This document shows positions 39,997-48,388 of a stretch of DNA of 64,000 nt, in pieces (positions within the stretch are counted from its first letter, which is position 1; each line of letters begins with the position of its first letter). The notes under the pieces are model-generated. The model saw only the letters and a program-made list of their open reading frames with translations. It had not been told where the DNA came from and did no database searches. Origin of the DNA: GCA-003244245 sp052390115 (GTDB taxonomy: Bacteria; Actinomycetota; Actinomycetes; Mycobacteriales; Pseudonocardiaceae); the NCBI GenBank assembly GCA_052390115.1, contig JBQTHE010000069.1, forward strand, positions 1 through 64,000, in the 5' to 3' direction. Both the position numbers and the translations under genes were made by a program.

Positions 39997-40985
39997 GCCA
40001 CCAGTCCGGCGAGCTCCAGGGCCGCGCTGGCCATCGCAGCGGTCGCCGGCACATCGGACATCAGCAGCGGGACTTCCCGGACCTGCACTCCGGGCACCGT
40101 CGCGGCGTCCCCGGTGTGCACCAGCCACCCGTCCAGGATCCCGCCGGCGCAGCGGGCCCCGTAGTGCCTGCCGACCGCACCGGCGTCGCAGTGCACGCCG
40201 ATGGCGGTCAGGCAGGCGTCGGCCATCCCGCGCACCGCGCGGCCGCCGACGATCGGGGACAGCCCGATCACCCTGGCGGGCGTACTGCGCAGGCCATCCC
40301 GGATACCCGGGACGGCCAGCACGCTGCCGATCGACACCACCGGATTGGACGGTGCGAGTAGCACGGCGTCCGTTTCGGCGATCGCCTCCAGCACCCCGGC
40401 GGCCGGCACGGCGTCGTCGGCACCCACCGGCACGAACGCACTGGCCGGCAGCGCCGCGCGATGCCGGATCCACCACTCCTGGAAGTGCATCGCGCGACGG
40501 CTCTGGGCGTCACGGCCCTGCTCGTCGGCCACCACGACGTGGGTCTCGCAACGATCGTCGGTGGCCGGTAGCAGCCGCACCCCGGGGCGCCATCGATCAC
40601 ACAGCGCCGCGGTGACCGCGGACAGCGGGTAGCCGGCCCGCAACATCCGGGTGCGGACCAGGTGCGTGGCCAGGTCGCGGTCGCCCAGCGCAAACCAGTC
40701 CGGATCGGCGCCGTAGCGTTCCAGTTCCGCCTTGACCGCCCAGGTCTCACCGGCCCGGCCCCAGCCGCGCTCGACGTCGACCCCGCCGCCGAGGGTGTAC
40801 ATGCAGGTGTCCAGATCCGGGCAGATCCGCAGCCCGTGCAGCCAGATATCGTCGCCGGTGTTCACCACAGCGGTGATCTCATGCTCGCTGGGGGAGGTAC
40901 CGACGGCTGGCAGCCCCAGCGCCGCCTTCACCCCCATCAGAAACCGGGCCCCACCGACCCCCCCAACCAACACCACGACCTTCAC
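39993..40985 (-). CDS. fbiA: 2-phospho-L-lactate transferase FbiA
   Basis: Transfers the phospholactate/phosphoenolpyruvate moiety to Fo, giving F420-0 (or its dehydro form). The 330-residue product shows KVVVLVGGVGGARFLMGVKA at the N-terminus, VVNTGDDIWLHGLRICPDLD, RGWGRAGETW and IGLSPIVGGRAVRGMAD, all FbiA landmarks. I use the GTG at 40985 because it aligns with the usual M-K-V start; an ATG at 41006 would add seven residues and place the start inside an inverted repeat. First gene of the fbiA-fbiB-NUDIX operon. Confidence 0.95.
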   Translation of the reverse strand: MKVVVLVGGVGGARFLMGVKAALGLPAVGTSPSEHEITAVVNTGDDIWLHGLRICPDLDTCMYTLGGGVDVERGWGRAGETWAVKAELERYGADPDWFALGDRDLATHLVRTRMLRAGYPLSAVTAALCDRWRPGVRLLPATDDRCETHVVVADEQGRDAQSRRAMHFQEWWIRHRAALPASAFVPVGADDAVPAAGVLEAIAETDAVLLAPSNPVVSIGSVLAVPGIRDGLRSTPARVIGLSPIVGGRAVRGMADACLTAIGVHCDAGAVGRHYGARCAGGILDGWLVHTGDAATVPGVQVREVPLLMSDVPATAAMASAALELAGLVA

Positions 40986-41002
40986 GCGGGGGCCCCGCTG
41001 CG

Positions 41003-41058
41003 ACATGGATGCTGATGGTTGCTGAGGTGCCTACTGGGACTACAACAAGCATCCATGT
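41003..41058. terminator. Inverted repeat after yihY-like gene, ahead of fbiA
   Basis: ACATGGATGCT and AGCATCCATGT, 34 bases apart. It begins two bases beyond the stop of the leftward membrane protein gene and covers the fbiA upstream region. Confidence 0.5.
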
Positions 41059-41059
41059 G

Positions 41060-42052
41060 TCACTTCGGATCGTGGGGGCGGTCGAACGTGGTGTGCACCT
41101 GCGCGAAGGATTTGTAGCGTTCGGCGTCGGCGTAGGAACGGTAGGCGGCCTGGTCGGCGGGGGTGAGCGCCACGTCGTCGACGAAGGGGGCGAGCAGGTT
41201 GCGGGGCCAGAGCCGTCGCGCCCGCACCGCGTTGATCTCGGCGCAGAACACCACGATGACCGACTGCAGGTACAGCCACGCCAGCAACCCGAGGACCAGA
41301 CCGAACACGCCGTAGAGCTGCGATACGCCGGTCAGTTGGCGGCTGACGAACAACGCGCCCACCGTTTGGAGCAGCTGGACGGCGACCCCGGCGCCGACTG
41401 CCCCGGGTATCAACTCAGTCAACCGAATTTCGCGAGCGGTCAGCACTCGAAACAGGATCAGGATCGCGGTCACGTTGGCGGCCATCGCGACGACGAACGT
41501 GCCAATGCGCACTCCGGTGCCGATCTCGGAGCCGAAGCCGGCGACCACCGGACCGATTGTGTTCAGCGCGGTCGTCGTCAGGATGACTGCCCCAAGAAGG
41601 ACGAACAGCACAAGGCCGCGTAGCCGGGACACCACTGGGTCCGGGCGAGCATAGCGTGGCACGGCCCAGACCCGATTCAACGCCATCTGGATGGCCACTG
41701 AGAGACCCAGCCCGCCGTAGACGGCACCGACGATGCCCAGGACCACGGCCACGCTGCTGCCGTGGATCGCGCCGACGTTCTGCTGCAGTTGCGGGCCGAT
41801 GATCGGGAATTGCTGCAGCGCCGAGCCGAGCAGCGCCTGCTGCAGGGCCGGGTCGCCTTCCAGCGTGAAGCCCAGCAGGCTGACCAGCAATAGCAGCAGG
41901 GGAAACAACGCGACGAAACCGTAGTAGGTGATCAGAGCGGCGAGGTGGCCGCCCTGATCGTCGACGAACTTGTAGACCACTGCCAACGGGAAACCCAACC
42001 AGGAATGGCGCCGTTGAAAGTTGTCCAGCCGAGCCCCTACACCCATCCCCAC
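41060..42052 (-). CDS. YihY/BrkB-family membrane protein
   Basis: A 330-residue inner-membrane protein of the YihY (UPF0761) family. Six hydrophobic segments are clear: ITYYGFVALFPLLLLLVSLL, VAVVLGIVGAVYGGLGLSVA, LVLFVLLGAVILTTTALNTI, FVVAMAANVTAILILF, IPGAVGAGVAVQLLQTVGAL and LYGVFGLVLGLLAWLYLQSV. The family signature with TYYGFVALFP and the SQLYGVFG segment is present. Function is not established for the family; transport or envelope roles have been suggested. The start is the GTG at 42052 or ATG at 42046. Confidence 0.9.
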   Translation of the reverse strand: MGMGVGARLDNFQRRHSWLGFPLAVVYKFVDDQGGHLAALITYYGFVALFPLLLLLVSLLGFTLEGDPALQQALLGSALQQFPIIGPQLQQNVGAIHGSSVAVVLGIVGAVYGGLGLSVAIQMALNRVWAVPRYARPDPVVSRLRGLVLFVLLGAVILTTTALNTIGPVVAGFGSEIGTGVRIGTFVVAMAANVTAILILFRVLTAREIRLTELIPGAVGAGVAVQLLQTVGALFVSRQLTGVSQLYGVFGLVLGLLAWLYLQSVIVVFCAEINAVRARRLWPRNLLAPFVDDVALTPADQAAYRSYADAERYKSFAQVHTTFDRPHDPK

Positions 42053-42118
42053 GTCCTCGCTGTCCCCAGCGAGTACTTTACGGGACGCGACGTTAATCCG
42101 GCGCCGATTGATGACTCG

Positions 42119-42886
42119 TCACCGCCAGAACAGGAACTCGCGGAAGCCGGCTGCGGCTGCAAACGGGTCGCCACCCAGCGCGGAGAAGATCACGAAGCCG
42201 GTGCCGAACAGCGCGTTTCCCACCGCCGGCACGGCGATGATCAGCAAGACGAGCGCCACGATGGCGTACAGGCCGACGGTGTTGGCGAACCGGGCAGCCT
42301 GGACCGGCAGGTAGGGCTCCAGCGCGCCGAACCCGTCCAGCCCCGGTACCGGCAGGATGTTGAGCATGAACGCGAGCACCTGCACCAGGGCCAGATAGGA
42401 CAAGCCTGTCGCCAGCCCGTCGGGAAGGCTGCCGAGACCGACCACCGCAATGAGGAGCACCCCCAGCGCCAGGTTGGTCAGCGGGCCGGCCAGCGATACC
42501 GCCGAGACCACCGCTCGCGAACGCAGGGCGTTGCGGTTGATCCACACGGCGCCGCCGGGCAGCGGGATCCCGCCGAAGGCCAGTAGCAGCAAGGGCAGCA
42601 ACAAGGACATCACCGGATCGGTGTAGCGCCGGATGTCGAGGGTGAGGTATCCCTTGGCACGCACCGAATGATCGCCGCCCCGGTAGGCCGTCATGGCGTG
42701 CCCGAACTCATGCAGGCAGAGCGAGACTGCCCACCCACCGAGCACCAGGAGCACGATGCCGCCGGTGCGGGCCGCGCCCGTGGTCAGCGCCGCGAGCGCG
42801 CCGCCGGCCACGGTGACGGCGACCAGCAAGAAGAACAGCGGGCTGGGGGCTGAGCCGGTGGCGCGCACGGGCTTACCCTCACTCAC
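42119..42886 (-). CDS. Site-2 protease-like M50 membrane metallopeptidase
   Basis: A 255-residue intramembrane zinc metalloprotease of the small M50 type. The zinc motif HEFGHA is in LCLHEFGHAMTAYRGGD (about residue 58), and the second active-site motif NILPVPGLDGFGALEPYLP (Asp of LDG) is about residue 171. Around six membrane segments are visible. It lacks a PDZ domain, so it is the rseP-short/SpoIVFB-like class rather than Rip1. The substrate is unknown. Confidence 0.9.
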   Translation of the reverse strand: MSEGKPVRATGSAPSPLFFLLVAVTVAGGALAALTTGAARTGGIVLLVLGGWAVSLCLHEFGHAMTAYRGGDHSVRAKGYLTLDIRRYTDPVMSLLLPLLLLAFGGIPLPGGAVWINRNALRSRAVVSAVSLAGPLTNLALGVLLIAVVGLGSLPDGLATGLSYLALVQVLAFMLNILPVPGLDGFGALEPYLPVQAARFANTVGLYAIVALVLLIIAVPAVGNALFGTGFVIFSALGGDPFAAAAGFREFLFWR

Positions 42887-42981
42887 CGGTCACCCGGCCC
42901 ACCCGCCGGGTCCGGAAACGTGCCATGGTCGCTGCGCGTGTCAGTCGCGACACGCCGGGTGATGTGTCTGAAATGGGTTTT

Positions 42982-43009
42982 GGGGTTGCAACCCCGATGA
43001 CACCGGTGT
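42982..43009. promoter_or_regulatory. Two adjacent palindromes upstream of whiB2
   Basis: GGGGTTGCAACCCC (42982-42995) and ACACCGGTGT (43000-43009) are perfect palindromes 63-90 bases ahead of the whiB2 ATG. They are placed where a promoter-proximal operator would be expected; no regulator is assigned. Confidence 0.4.
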
Positions 43010-43071
43010 AATCACAGGCTTGTTATTGTTCTGCCACAGCCCGGGGAGTCCGCGAACTGGGGAGGAACTCT

Positions 43072-43428
43072 ATGGCGAGGAGGCGGGCCGCCATGGACGA
43101 GATGGACAGCAGCTGCACCAGCACTCCAGAGGGCAGGGACGTGCATCAGGACCGGTGGGCTCCGGTACCCCACGTTCCGTTGCTTGCTGGCTTGTTCGAC
43201 GAGCCTCAGGAGCAGGAGTGGCAGGAGCGGGCACTGTGTGCTCAGACCGACCCCGAAGCGTTCTTTCCCGAGAAGGGCGGATCGACCAGGGAAGCTAAGC
43301 GGATTTGCGCAGGCTGCGAGGTCCGGGCGGAGTGCCTGGAGTACGCGCTGGCGTTCGACGAGCGGTTCGGCATCTGGGGCGGGCTGTCGGAGCGGGAGCG
43401 CCGCAGGCTTAAACGCCGGGTGGTCTGA
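43072..43428 (+). CDS. whiB2: WhiB-family iron-sulfur transcription regulator (WhiB2-like)
   Basis: A 118-residue 4Fe-4S regulator of division and septation (WhiB2/WhmD/WhiB type). The four cluster cysteines are in ALCAQTDPEAFFP, then ICAGCEVRAEC (C-x2-C-x5-C). The downstream GIWGGLSERERRRLKRR turn and basic helix bind sigma factor region 4 and DNA in this family. An N-terminal extension of about 45 residues, acidic before the cluster (FDEPQEQEWQE), matches WhiB2. The ATG at 43072 has GGGGAGG seven bases upstream. Its position near fbiA/B and DUF3499 matches Rv3260c. Confidence 0.95.
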   Translation: MARRRAAMDEMDSSCTSTPEGRDVHQDRWAPVPHVPLLAGLFDEPQEQEWQERALCAQTDPEAFFPEKGGSTREAKRICAGCEVRAECLEYALAFDERFGIWGGLSERERRRLKRRVV

Positions 43429-43515
43429 GAGGCTGCACCTCCCGGCGTCCGCGGCGGCCACCCGGGGACGTACGGTGTGCCCCCACTAACGGGGTATGGA
43501 CAGGAGGGGGTCGGT

Positions 43516-45840
43516 GTGTCGGGCACTGCTGGGGAACCTCCTGGTGATGACGGTGTCCGCGCGGCGCTGTCAGCCTCGCCTTCGGATGGCGGGCGCAGGT
43601 CTAGCACCGTCGTGGCACAGGTAGCGCAGGGCGGCCCAGACAACGGCCCAAACAACGGCCCAGGCAAGGCCACCACCTGGACCCGGCCACGACCGTCGCC
43701 CCTGCCCAGGCCGTCCAAAACAGACATTTCAGACGCTAGCACCTCGCAGGACGCCACCGAAGATGGCGACTCGAGCGTGCTGACGTTGGTGGACGTCGGG
43801 GTCGGCACCCGGATCCGGCAATTCCTGCTCGCCCCACCCACGATGCTCACTGCGGTGATGATGGTGCTCGCAGTGCTGGTGAACCGCCATCGGCTCGGAC
43901 TGGACTTGGCCGGTGGCCGGCTGCTCCCCATCGAGGGTCTGATCGAGACCTGGTCGTCCTACCTGGCCTCCTGGCACCCGACCGGCGGCGGGAGCGCCGC
44001 CCCTGCGCCGGCCGCGCTGGCGGTGCTCGGCGTGCTCGGCTTGCCGGTGGGATCGCCGGCCGCCGCAATATCGCTGTTGCTGCTGGGCGCGCTGCCGTTG
44101 GCTGCCCTGTCCGCCTACCGGGCGACGTGCGCTTTGCCGGTCAGCCGTGCCCGTCGCGCGCTGGCCGCCGCCGGGTACGCGTTGCTCCCGCCGGCCGTTG
44201 CTGGGGTCGCGCAGGGCCGGCTGGACGTGGTGCTGGTGCACCTACTGCTGCCCCTCGTACTGGCTGGTTCTGTCGCCGTGCTGCGCGGTGGGACTGTCGG
44301 GCCGTCGGGTGGTTGGCTGTCCACCGCGGCCGGCACCGCACTCGGACTTGCCGTGATCGGCGCGTTCGCTCCGCTGATCCACCTGCTGGTGCTGGCGGTG
44401 GTGCTCGTCGGTTTCGTCGTGACCCCCGCCCCCCAGGTGGCGACGCTGCGCCGTGCGGTCGGCCTGTTCGCCGTGGTGCTGCTGCCGTTAGGGCTGCTCA
44501 TGCCGTGGCCAGCGGTGGTGATCCAACGTCCTGCGGTGCTGCTGCACGGGGTGGGCGCAGTGGTGCCCGAGCAGGTACCCGGCTGGTTGCGGCTGCTCGC
44601 CCTGGACCCCAGTGGACCGGGCGCCGCACCCTGGGTGGGCGCAGTGGTCGTGATCGCGGCGGTGATCGCGCTGATCGCCCGCCCGTCCCGGGCGATGCTG
44701 CCCGGTCTGGGGCTGGTGCTGCTCGGCGCCGCCGGGGTGGTGGTGCTGGTCCGGTCGCCGATGCAGCCGCTGGTGGGCGGTGACCCCCGGCCAGGGTCAA
44801 CCGCAGGTGCGCTGCTGTTGATCGGATGCGGGTTGTTGTGGATGGTGTTGCTTGCCGGTCGCACAGGGGAGCCAACCCGATGGTGGGCTAGCGTCCCGTG
44901 GAGGCGGTTGGTCGGCGACCGGTGGAGTGGACTCCAGTGGAAGCGGGCCCCATGGAAGCGGGCCCCATGGAATCGGGCCCCATGCAGGAGGGCGCTGTCG
45001 GTCACGCCGTGGCTCGGTGTGGCGCTGCTGTCGGTTGCCGCGGTGGCGATAGGCGCCGGCGGTCCCCTCACCGCCGGTCCACCGGCTGGCCTGCCAGTGC
45101 TGGCCCCGTCGTTGGCTGCCGAGCTGGCCCGGTCCGGTACCTCCGTTCTGGTCGTCGGAGCCCAGGGGGAGCCGGTGCGACTGACCAGATCGCGGACCGC
45201 GCGCTTCGGGGACGACGACATCGCCCCGCTGCGCGCTACCGGGGCCCGGCTGGAGCGGGTGGCCGCTGCGCTGCGCGCCGGGAAACCGGGAGAGACCTCG
45301 GCTGCGATCGCCAACGTGGCCGCCACCGGGGTTCAGTTCGTGGTACTACCCACCGCGGCCCAGGGTGCTCGGGCCCTCACCGCGGCCGGACCGCTGGCTC
45401 GGGCGGCACCTCCCACTGCGGACGGCCGGCCGGTGTTGCGGGTGACCCGACCGGTACCGGGAGCAGAGCTGCTGGGACCCGCGTTGGCAGCACAAGCGCG
45501 TACCGGCGCTTCGCCGCCCATCGAGCCTGGGGTCAGCGGGGTCCTGGCCCCCGCTTCGCCCCCCCGGGTGGGGGTACGGGTTGCTCCCGGCGCGGACGGC
45601 AGGTTGCTCGTGATCGCTGCCAACGACGAACCAGACTGGCGGGCCAGCGTGAACGGCCGCCCGGTGCCGGTGGTGCGCGGTTGGGGGCACCAGGTTGCGG
45701 TCCCGGTGCAGGGCGGTGCGGCAGAGGTGCGGGTGGATCGCTCAGATGGCACCCGCAACGCACTATTGCTGGCCGAAAGCGCGGTGCTGCTGCTGGTTGC
45801 AGGCACCGCGGTGCCATCCCGGCGCCGCGCGTCCCGCTAG
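43516..45840 (+). CDS. Large polytopic membrane protein (glycosyltransferase-associated C-terminal region)
   Basis: A 774-residue protein. The N-terminal 100 residues are polar and Pro/Thr/Asp-rich. Then come about eleven hydrophobic helices (residues about 108-470; for example LTAVMMVLAVLVNR, AVLGVLGLPVGSPAAAISLL). After a Lys/Arg linker and one helix (LGVALLSVAAVAIGAGG), a large exported domain (about 520-750) follows before a final helix (LLLAESAVLLLVAGTAV). This looks like the C-terminal membrane-plus-exported part of the approximately 1000-residue GT2 proteins that usually sit by whiB2 in related genomes, but no GT2 catalytic domain precedes it. The GTG at 43516 has AGGAGG upstream. Confidence 0.7.
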   Translation: MSGTAGEPPGDDGVRAALSASPSDGGRRSSTVVAQVAQGGPDNGPNNGPGKATTWTRPRPSPLPRPSKTDISDASTSQDATEDGDSSVLTLVDVGVGTRIRQFLLAPPTMLTAVMMVLAVLVNRHRLGLDLAGGRLLPIEGLIETWSSYLASWHPTGGGSAAPAPAALAVLGVLGLPVGSPAAAISLLLLGALPLAALSAYRATCALPVSRARRALAAAGYALLPPAVAGVAQGRLDVVLVHLLLPLVLAGSVAVLRGGTVGPSGGWLSTAAGTALGLAVIGAFAPLIHLLVLAVVLVGFVVTPAPQVATLRRAVGLFAVVLLPLGLLMPWPAVVIQRPAVLLHGVGAVVPEQVPGWLRLLALDPSGPGAAPWVGAVVVIAAVIALIARPSRAMLPGLGLVLLGAAGVVVLVRSPMQPLVGGDPRPGSTAGALLLIGCGLLWMVLLAGRTGEPTRWWASVPWRRLVGDRWSGLQWKRAPWKRAPWNRAPCRRALSVTPWLGVALLSVAAVAIGAGGPLTAGPPAGLPVLAPSLAAELARSGTSVLVVGAQGEPVRLTRSRTARFGDDDIAPLRATGARLERVAAALRAGKPGETSAAIANVAATGVQFVVLPTAAQGARALTAAGPLARAAPPTADGRPVLRVTRPVPGAELLGPALAAQARTGASPPIEPGVSGVLAPASPPRVGVRVAPGADGRLLVIAANDEPDWRASVNGRPVPVVRGWGHQVAVPVQGGAAEVRVDRSDGTRNALLLAESAVLLLVAGTAVPSRRRASR
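44938..44982 (+). repeat. 15-bp tandem repeat, three copies
   Basis: TGGAAGCGGGCCCCA occurs twice and TGGAATCGGGCCCCA once in succession, coding Trp-Lys-Arg-Ala-Pro and Trp-Asn-Arg-Ala-Pro in the juxtamembrane linker. Confidence 0.85.
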
Positions 45841-45856
45841 GGGCGCCGCCGCTGGG

Positions 45857-46342
45857 TCAGCCCTCGTGGGTGGGGCCGTCGATGAGGTCCGGGTCGACCC
45901 CCAGGTAGCTCGCGACCTGCTCGACCAGGACCTCGTGCACGAGGTCGGACAGATCGCCGCCGTCTTGTGCTCGAGTCTCCAACGGCCGCCGGTAGAGCAC
46001 GATCCTGGCTCGGGTGGGCAAGCCGGCGCGATCCACTCCGGCCGGGACCAGGCGGGCCAGCGGGACCTTGCTGTCCTCCACCACGTCGCGGCCCCAGGTG
46101 ACCGTGGTCGGATCGCAGTCGGTGATTTCCGGCACCTCGTCGACGGCGACATCGAGCCTTTCGAGCTCGGTGTGCCAGCGCTCCTCGATCGGTTCCAGGG
46201 CGTCCAGCACAATCGCGTCGAAGCGCTCTGAGCGGCTGCGGGCCGCGGGCAATGTGGCAGGGAACAGGGGTCCCCGCACTCCGCGGCCGCGTCGGTCCCG
46301 GCGCTTGCGCAGGGGCGAGCGGGCTGACCGGATCGCAGTCAT
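45857..46342 (-). CDS. Actinobacterial metallopeptidase-family protein (Rv3259-like)
   Basis: A 161-residue protein of the small zincin-like metallopeptidase family. A basic N-terminus (SPLRKRRDRRGRGVRG) leads to FDAIVLDALEPIEERWHTEL, a central PEITDCDPTTVTWGRD, ARIVLYRRPLETRA and the motif LVHEVLVEQVASYLGVDPD. The zinc motif is HE-xxx-E rather than the classical HExxH, so proteolysis is doubtful or relies on another ligand. It is divergent from the DUF3499 gene, in the same order I recall for Rv3259/Rv3258c. Confidence 0.85.
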   Translation of the reverse strand: MTAIRSARSPLRKRRDRRGRGVRGPLFPATLPAARSRSERFDAIVLDALEPIEERWHTELERLDVAVDEVPEITDCDPTTVTWGRDVVEDSKVPLARLVPAGVDRAGLPTRARIVLYRRPLETRAQDGGDLSDLVHEVLVEQVASYLGVDPDLIDGPTHEG

Positions 46343-46431
46343 CCGTTGAGACTACGCCGGGAGCGCGGTGGCCAGTGCGGTCCTCAGCGCGCCTGCCACA
46401 CCCGGCGGGCCCTGCGCGCTATGGTCCGCCC

Positions 46432-46794
46432 GTGCGCAGCGCGCGGCGGTGCTCAAAGACCGGGTGCACAAACCCGGCGGTCGCCACGCTTACCTTCGTG
46501 TACTCCGACTCCACGGCTGTGGTGGGCCCGCTAGCCACCTACAGCGAGCCGCACTCCTACGACCTGTGTGAGCGGCACGCGCTGCGCCTGACCGCTCCGC
46601 GAGGCTGGGACGTCGTGCGTCATGACGGTGAGTTCGCCGAGCCGGAACCATCGGCGGACGACCTCACCGCGCTGGCCGAGGCGGTACGTGAGGCCGGCCG
46701 CCTAGACCGCCCGATGGAGGCTGTTCTCCCGGGTCCGGCGACCGGCACCGGCCGCCGCGGCCACCTCAGAGCCCTACCCAACCCCGTCGACTGA
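46432..46794 (+). CDS. DUF3499 family protein
   Basis: A 120-residue actinobacterial protein beginning VRSARRCSKTGCTNPAVATL, with FVYSDSTAVVGPLATYSEPH and YDLCERHALRLTAPRGWDV. The conserved CxxxxC and the C-x2-H of LCERH suggest a zinc-binding treble-clef-like site, though metal binding is inferred. The C-terminal third is low complexity. The GTG at 46432 is chosen because the pattern starts there; the frame is open to 46252. It ends seven bases before palindrome copy 3. Confidence 0.88.
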   Translation: MRSARRCSKTGCTNPAVATLTFVYSDSTAVVGPLATYSEPHSYDLCERHALRLTAPRGWDVVRHDGEFAEPEPSADDLTALAEAVREAGRLDRPMEAVLPGPATGTGRRGHLRALPNPVD

Positions 46795-46801
46795 GCCTTT
46801 T

Positions 46802-46865
46802 CGCATTCAGCGGGCTGAGCGGGGTTACTGGCACCCGGATAACCCCGCTCAGCCCGCTGAATGCG
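46802..46865. repeat. Dispersed palindrome, copy 3 (probable terminator)
   Basis: Perfect 26-bp inverted repeat (arms 46802-46827 and 46840-46865, 12-base loop); the left arm starts CGCATTCAGCGGGCTGAGCG. It lies seven bases after the DUF3499 stop and before the phosphomannomutase gene. Confidence 0.85.
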
Positions 46866-46930
46866 GGCCGGGTCCGGTGAGAGGAACTGGGGCGCAGATA
46901 GGCTCAGCCAGACCCGATGAGGGGAGAGCG

Positions 46931-48343
46931 GTGCCTGACCTGTCCGCGATCGTGAAGGCCTACGACATCCGGGGTGTCGTCGGTGAGCAGTTGGACGCTG
47001 CGGTGGTGCACGACATCGGTGCGGCGTTCGCCGACCTGGTCGGTGGCCCAGCTAGCTCGACCACTGGTTCGGCGCGCCCGCAGGCGGTGGTCGTCGGGTA
47101 TGACATGCGGGACTCCTCGCCCGGCCTGGCAAGTGCGTTCGCCGAGGGGGTGACCGGTCGCGGTCTCGACGTCGTCTCAGTTGGGCTGGCCAGTACCGAC
47201 ATGCTCTACTTCGCGTCCGGGCGGCTCGACTCGCCGGGCGCGATGTTCACCGCGAGCCACAACCCGGCCCGCTACAACGGCATCAAACTCTGCCGGGCCG
47301 GTGCCACCCCGGTCGGCCAGGACAGCGGGCTGGATGAGATCCGGGTCGCGATCGAGCATGGGATCGAACCGGGATCGGGCGGCGGCAGCGTCACTGAGCG
47401 AAACATGCTGATCGACTACGCCGAGTACTTGCACTCGCTGGTGGACTTGTCCGGGATCCGGCCGCTGCGAGTGGTGGTGGACGCCGGTAACGGAATGGGT
47501 GGGTACACCGTGCCCGCGGTGGTCGAGGGGCTACCGCTGCACGTGATCCCGCTGTACTTCGAGCTGGATGGCAACTTCCCCCATCACGAGGCCAACCCGA
47601 TGGACCCAGCGAACCTGGTGGACCTGCAAGCGGCAGTGCGCGAGCACGACGCCGATCTGGGTCTGGCTTTCGACGGTGACGCCGACCGTTGCTTCGTGGT
47701 CGACGAGCGCGGCCAGCCAGTGAGCCCCAGCGCTATCACCGCGTTGGTCGCCACCCGGGAGCTGGCCACCGAACCCGGGGCTACGGTGATCTACAACTTG
47801 ATCACCTCGCAGGCCGTACCGGAAATCGTCGCTGAGCACGGCGGGCGGCCGGTGCGTACCCGCGTCGGTCACTCGTTCATCAAGCAGCGGATGGCGGAGA
47901 CCGGGGCGATCTTCGGTGGCGAGCATTCCGCGCATTACTATTTCCGCGGTTTCTGGCGTGCCGACTCCGGGATGCTCGCCGCGCTGCACGTGCTTGCCGC
48001 ACTGGGTGGGCAGCAGGGTCCGCTGTCGGCGCTGATGGCCGAGTTCAGCCGCTACGCCGCATCCGGCGAGATCAACTCCACGGTCGATGATCAGCGGGGC
48101 CGGATGGCTGCGGTACGGGAGTGGTTCGGTCGGCGCGACGGCGTCGAGTTCGATGAGCTCGACGGCCTCACCGGGCGATTGCCCGACGGCTCATGGTTCA
48201 ACCTGCGTCCGTCGAATACCGAGCCACTGCTGCGCCTCAACGTGGAGGCCCGCGATACGCCAGCGGTGGAGGCGCTGCGCGACGAGGTGCTGGCACTGGT
48301 GCGCGGGGTTGGTAGTGCTTCGAGGTCAACCGCCGGTGAGTGA
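46931..48343 (+). CDS. Phosphomannomutase/phosphoglucomutase
   Basis: A 470-residue alpha-D-phosphohexomutase interconverting mannose-6-P and mannose-1-P (and likely glucose phosphates), linking ManA to GDP-mannose synthesis. Motifs: KAYDIRGVVGEQ, the phosphoserine loop MFTASHNPARYNGIK (catalytic Ser), the metal loop AFDGDADRCFVVD, GGEHSAHYYFRGFWRADSG (sugar specificity) and RPSNTEPLLRLNVEA (phosphate site). The GTG at 46931 has GGGGAGAG upstream. The position matches Rv3257c (also called manB/pmmA in mycobacteria); symbol left blank because names conflict. Confidence 0.95.
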   Translation: MPDLSAIVKAYDIRGVVGEQLDAAVVHDIGAAFADLVGGPASSTTGSARPQAVVVGYDMRDSSPGLASAFAEGVTGRGLDVVSVGLASTDMLYFASGRLDSPGAMFTASHNPARYNGIKLCRAGATPVGQDSGLDEIRVAIEHGIEPGSGGGSVTERNMLIDYAEYLHSLVDLSGIRPLRVVVDAGNGMGGYTVPAVVEGLPLHVIPLYFELDGNFPHHEANPMDPANLVDLQAAVREHDADLGLAFDGDADRCFVVDERGQPVSPSAITALVATRELATEPGATVIYNLITSQAVPEIVAEHGGRPVRTRVGHSFIKQRMAETGAIFGGEHSAHYYFRGFWRADSGMLAALHVLAALGGQQGPLSALMAEFSRYAASGEINSTVDDQRGRMAAVREWFGRRDGVEFDELDGLTGRLPDGSWFNLRPSNTEPLLRLNVEARDTPAVEALRDEVLALVRGVGSASRSTAGE

Positions 48344-48388
48344 GGTGGCCTTGAAGAGCTACCAACCCGCTCGGTAAGGAGGAGGACG

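Noticed and set aside
39997..40476. N-terminal extension of fbiB into fbiA
   Set aside because: It overlaps fbiA in another frame and has no domain; the ATGA overlap at 39993-39996 gives the expected 450-aa FbiB.
46252..46431. Upstream part of the DUF3499 open frame
   Set aside because: Low-complexity and overlapping the start region of the divergent metallopeptidase gene; the conserved pattern starts at GTG 46432.
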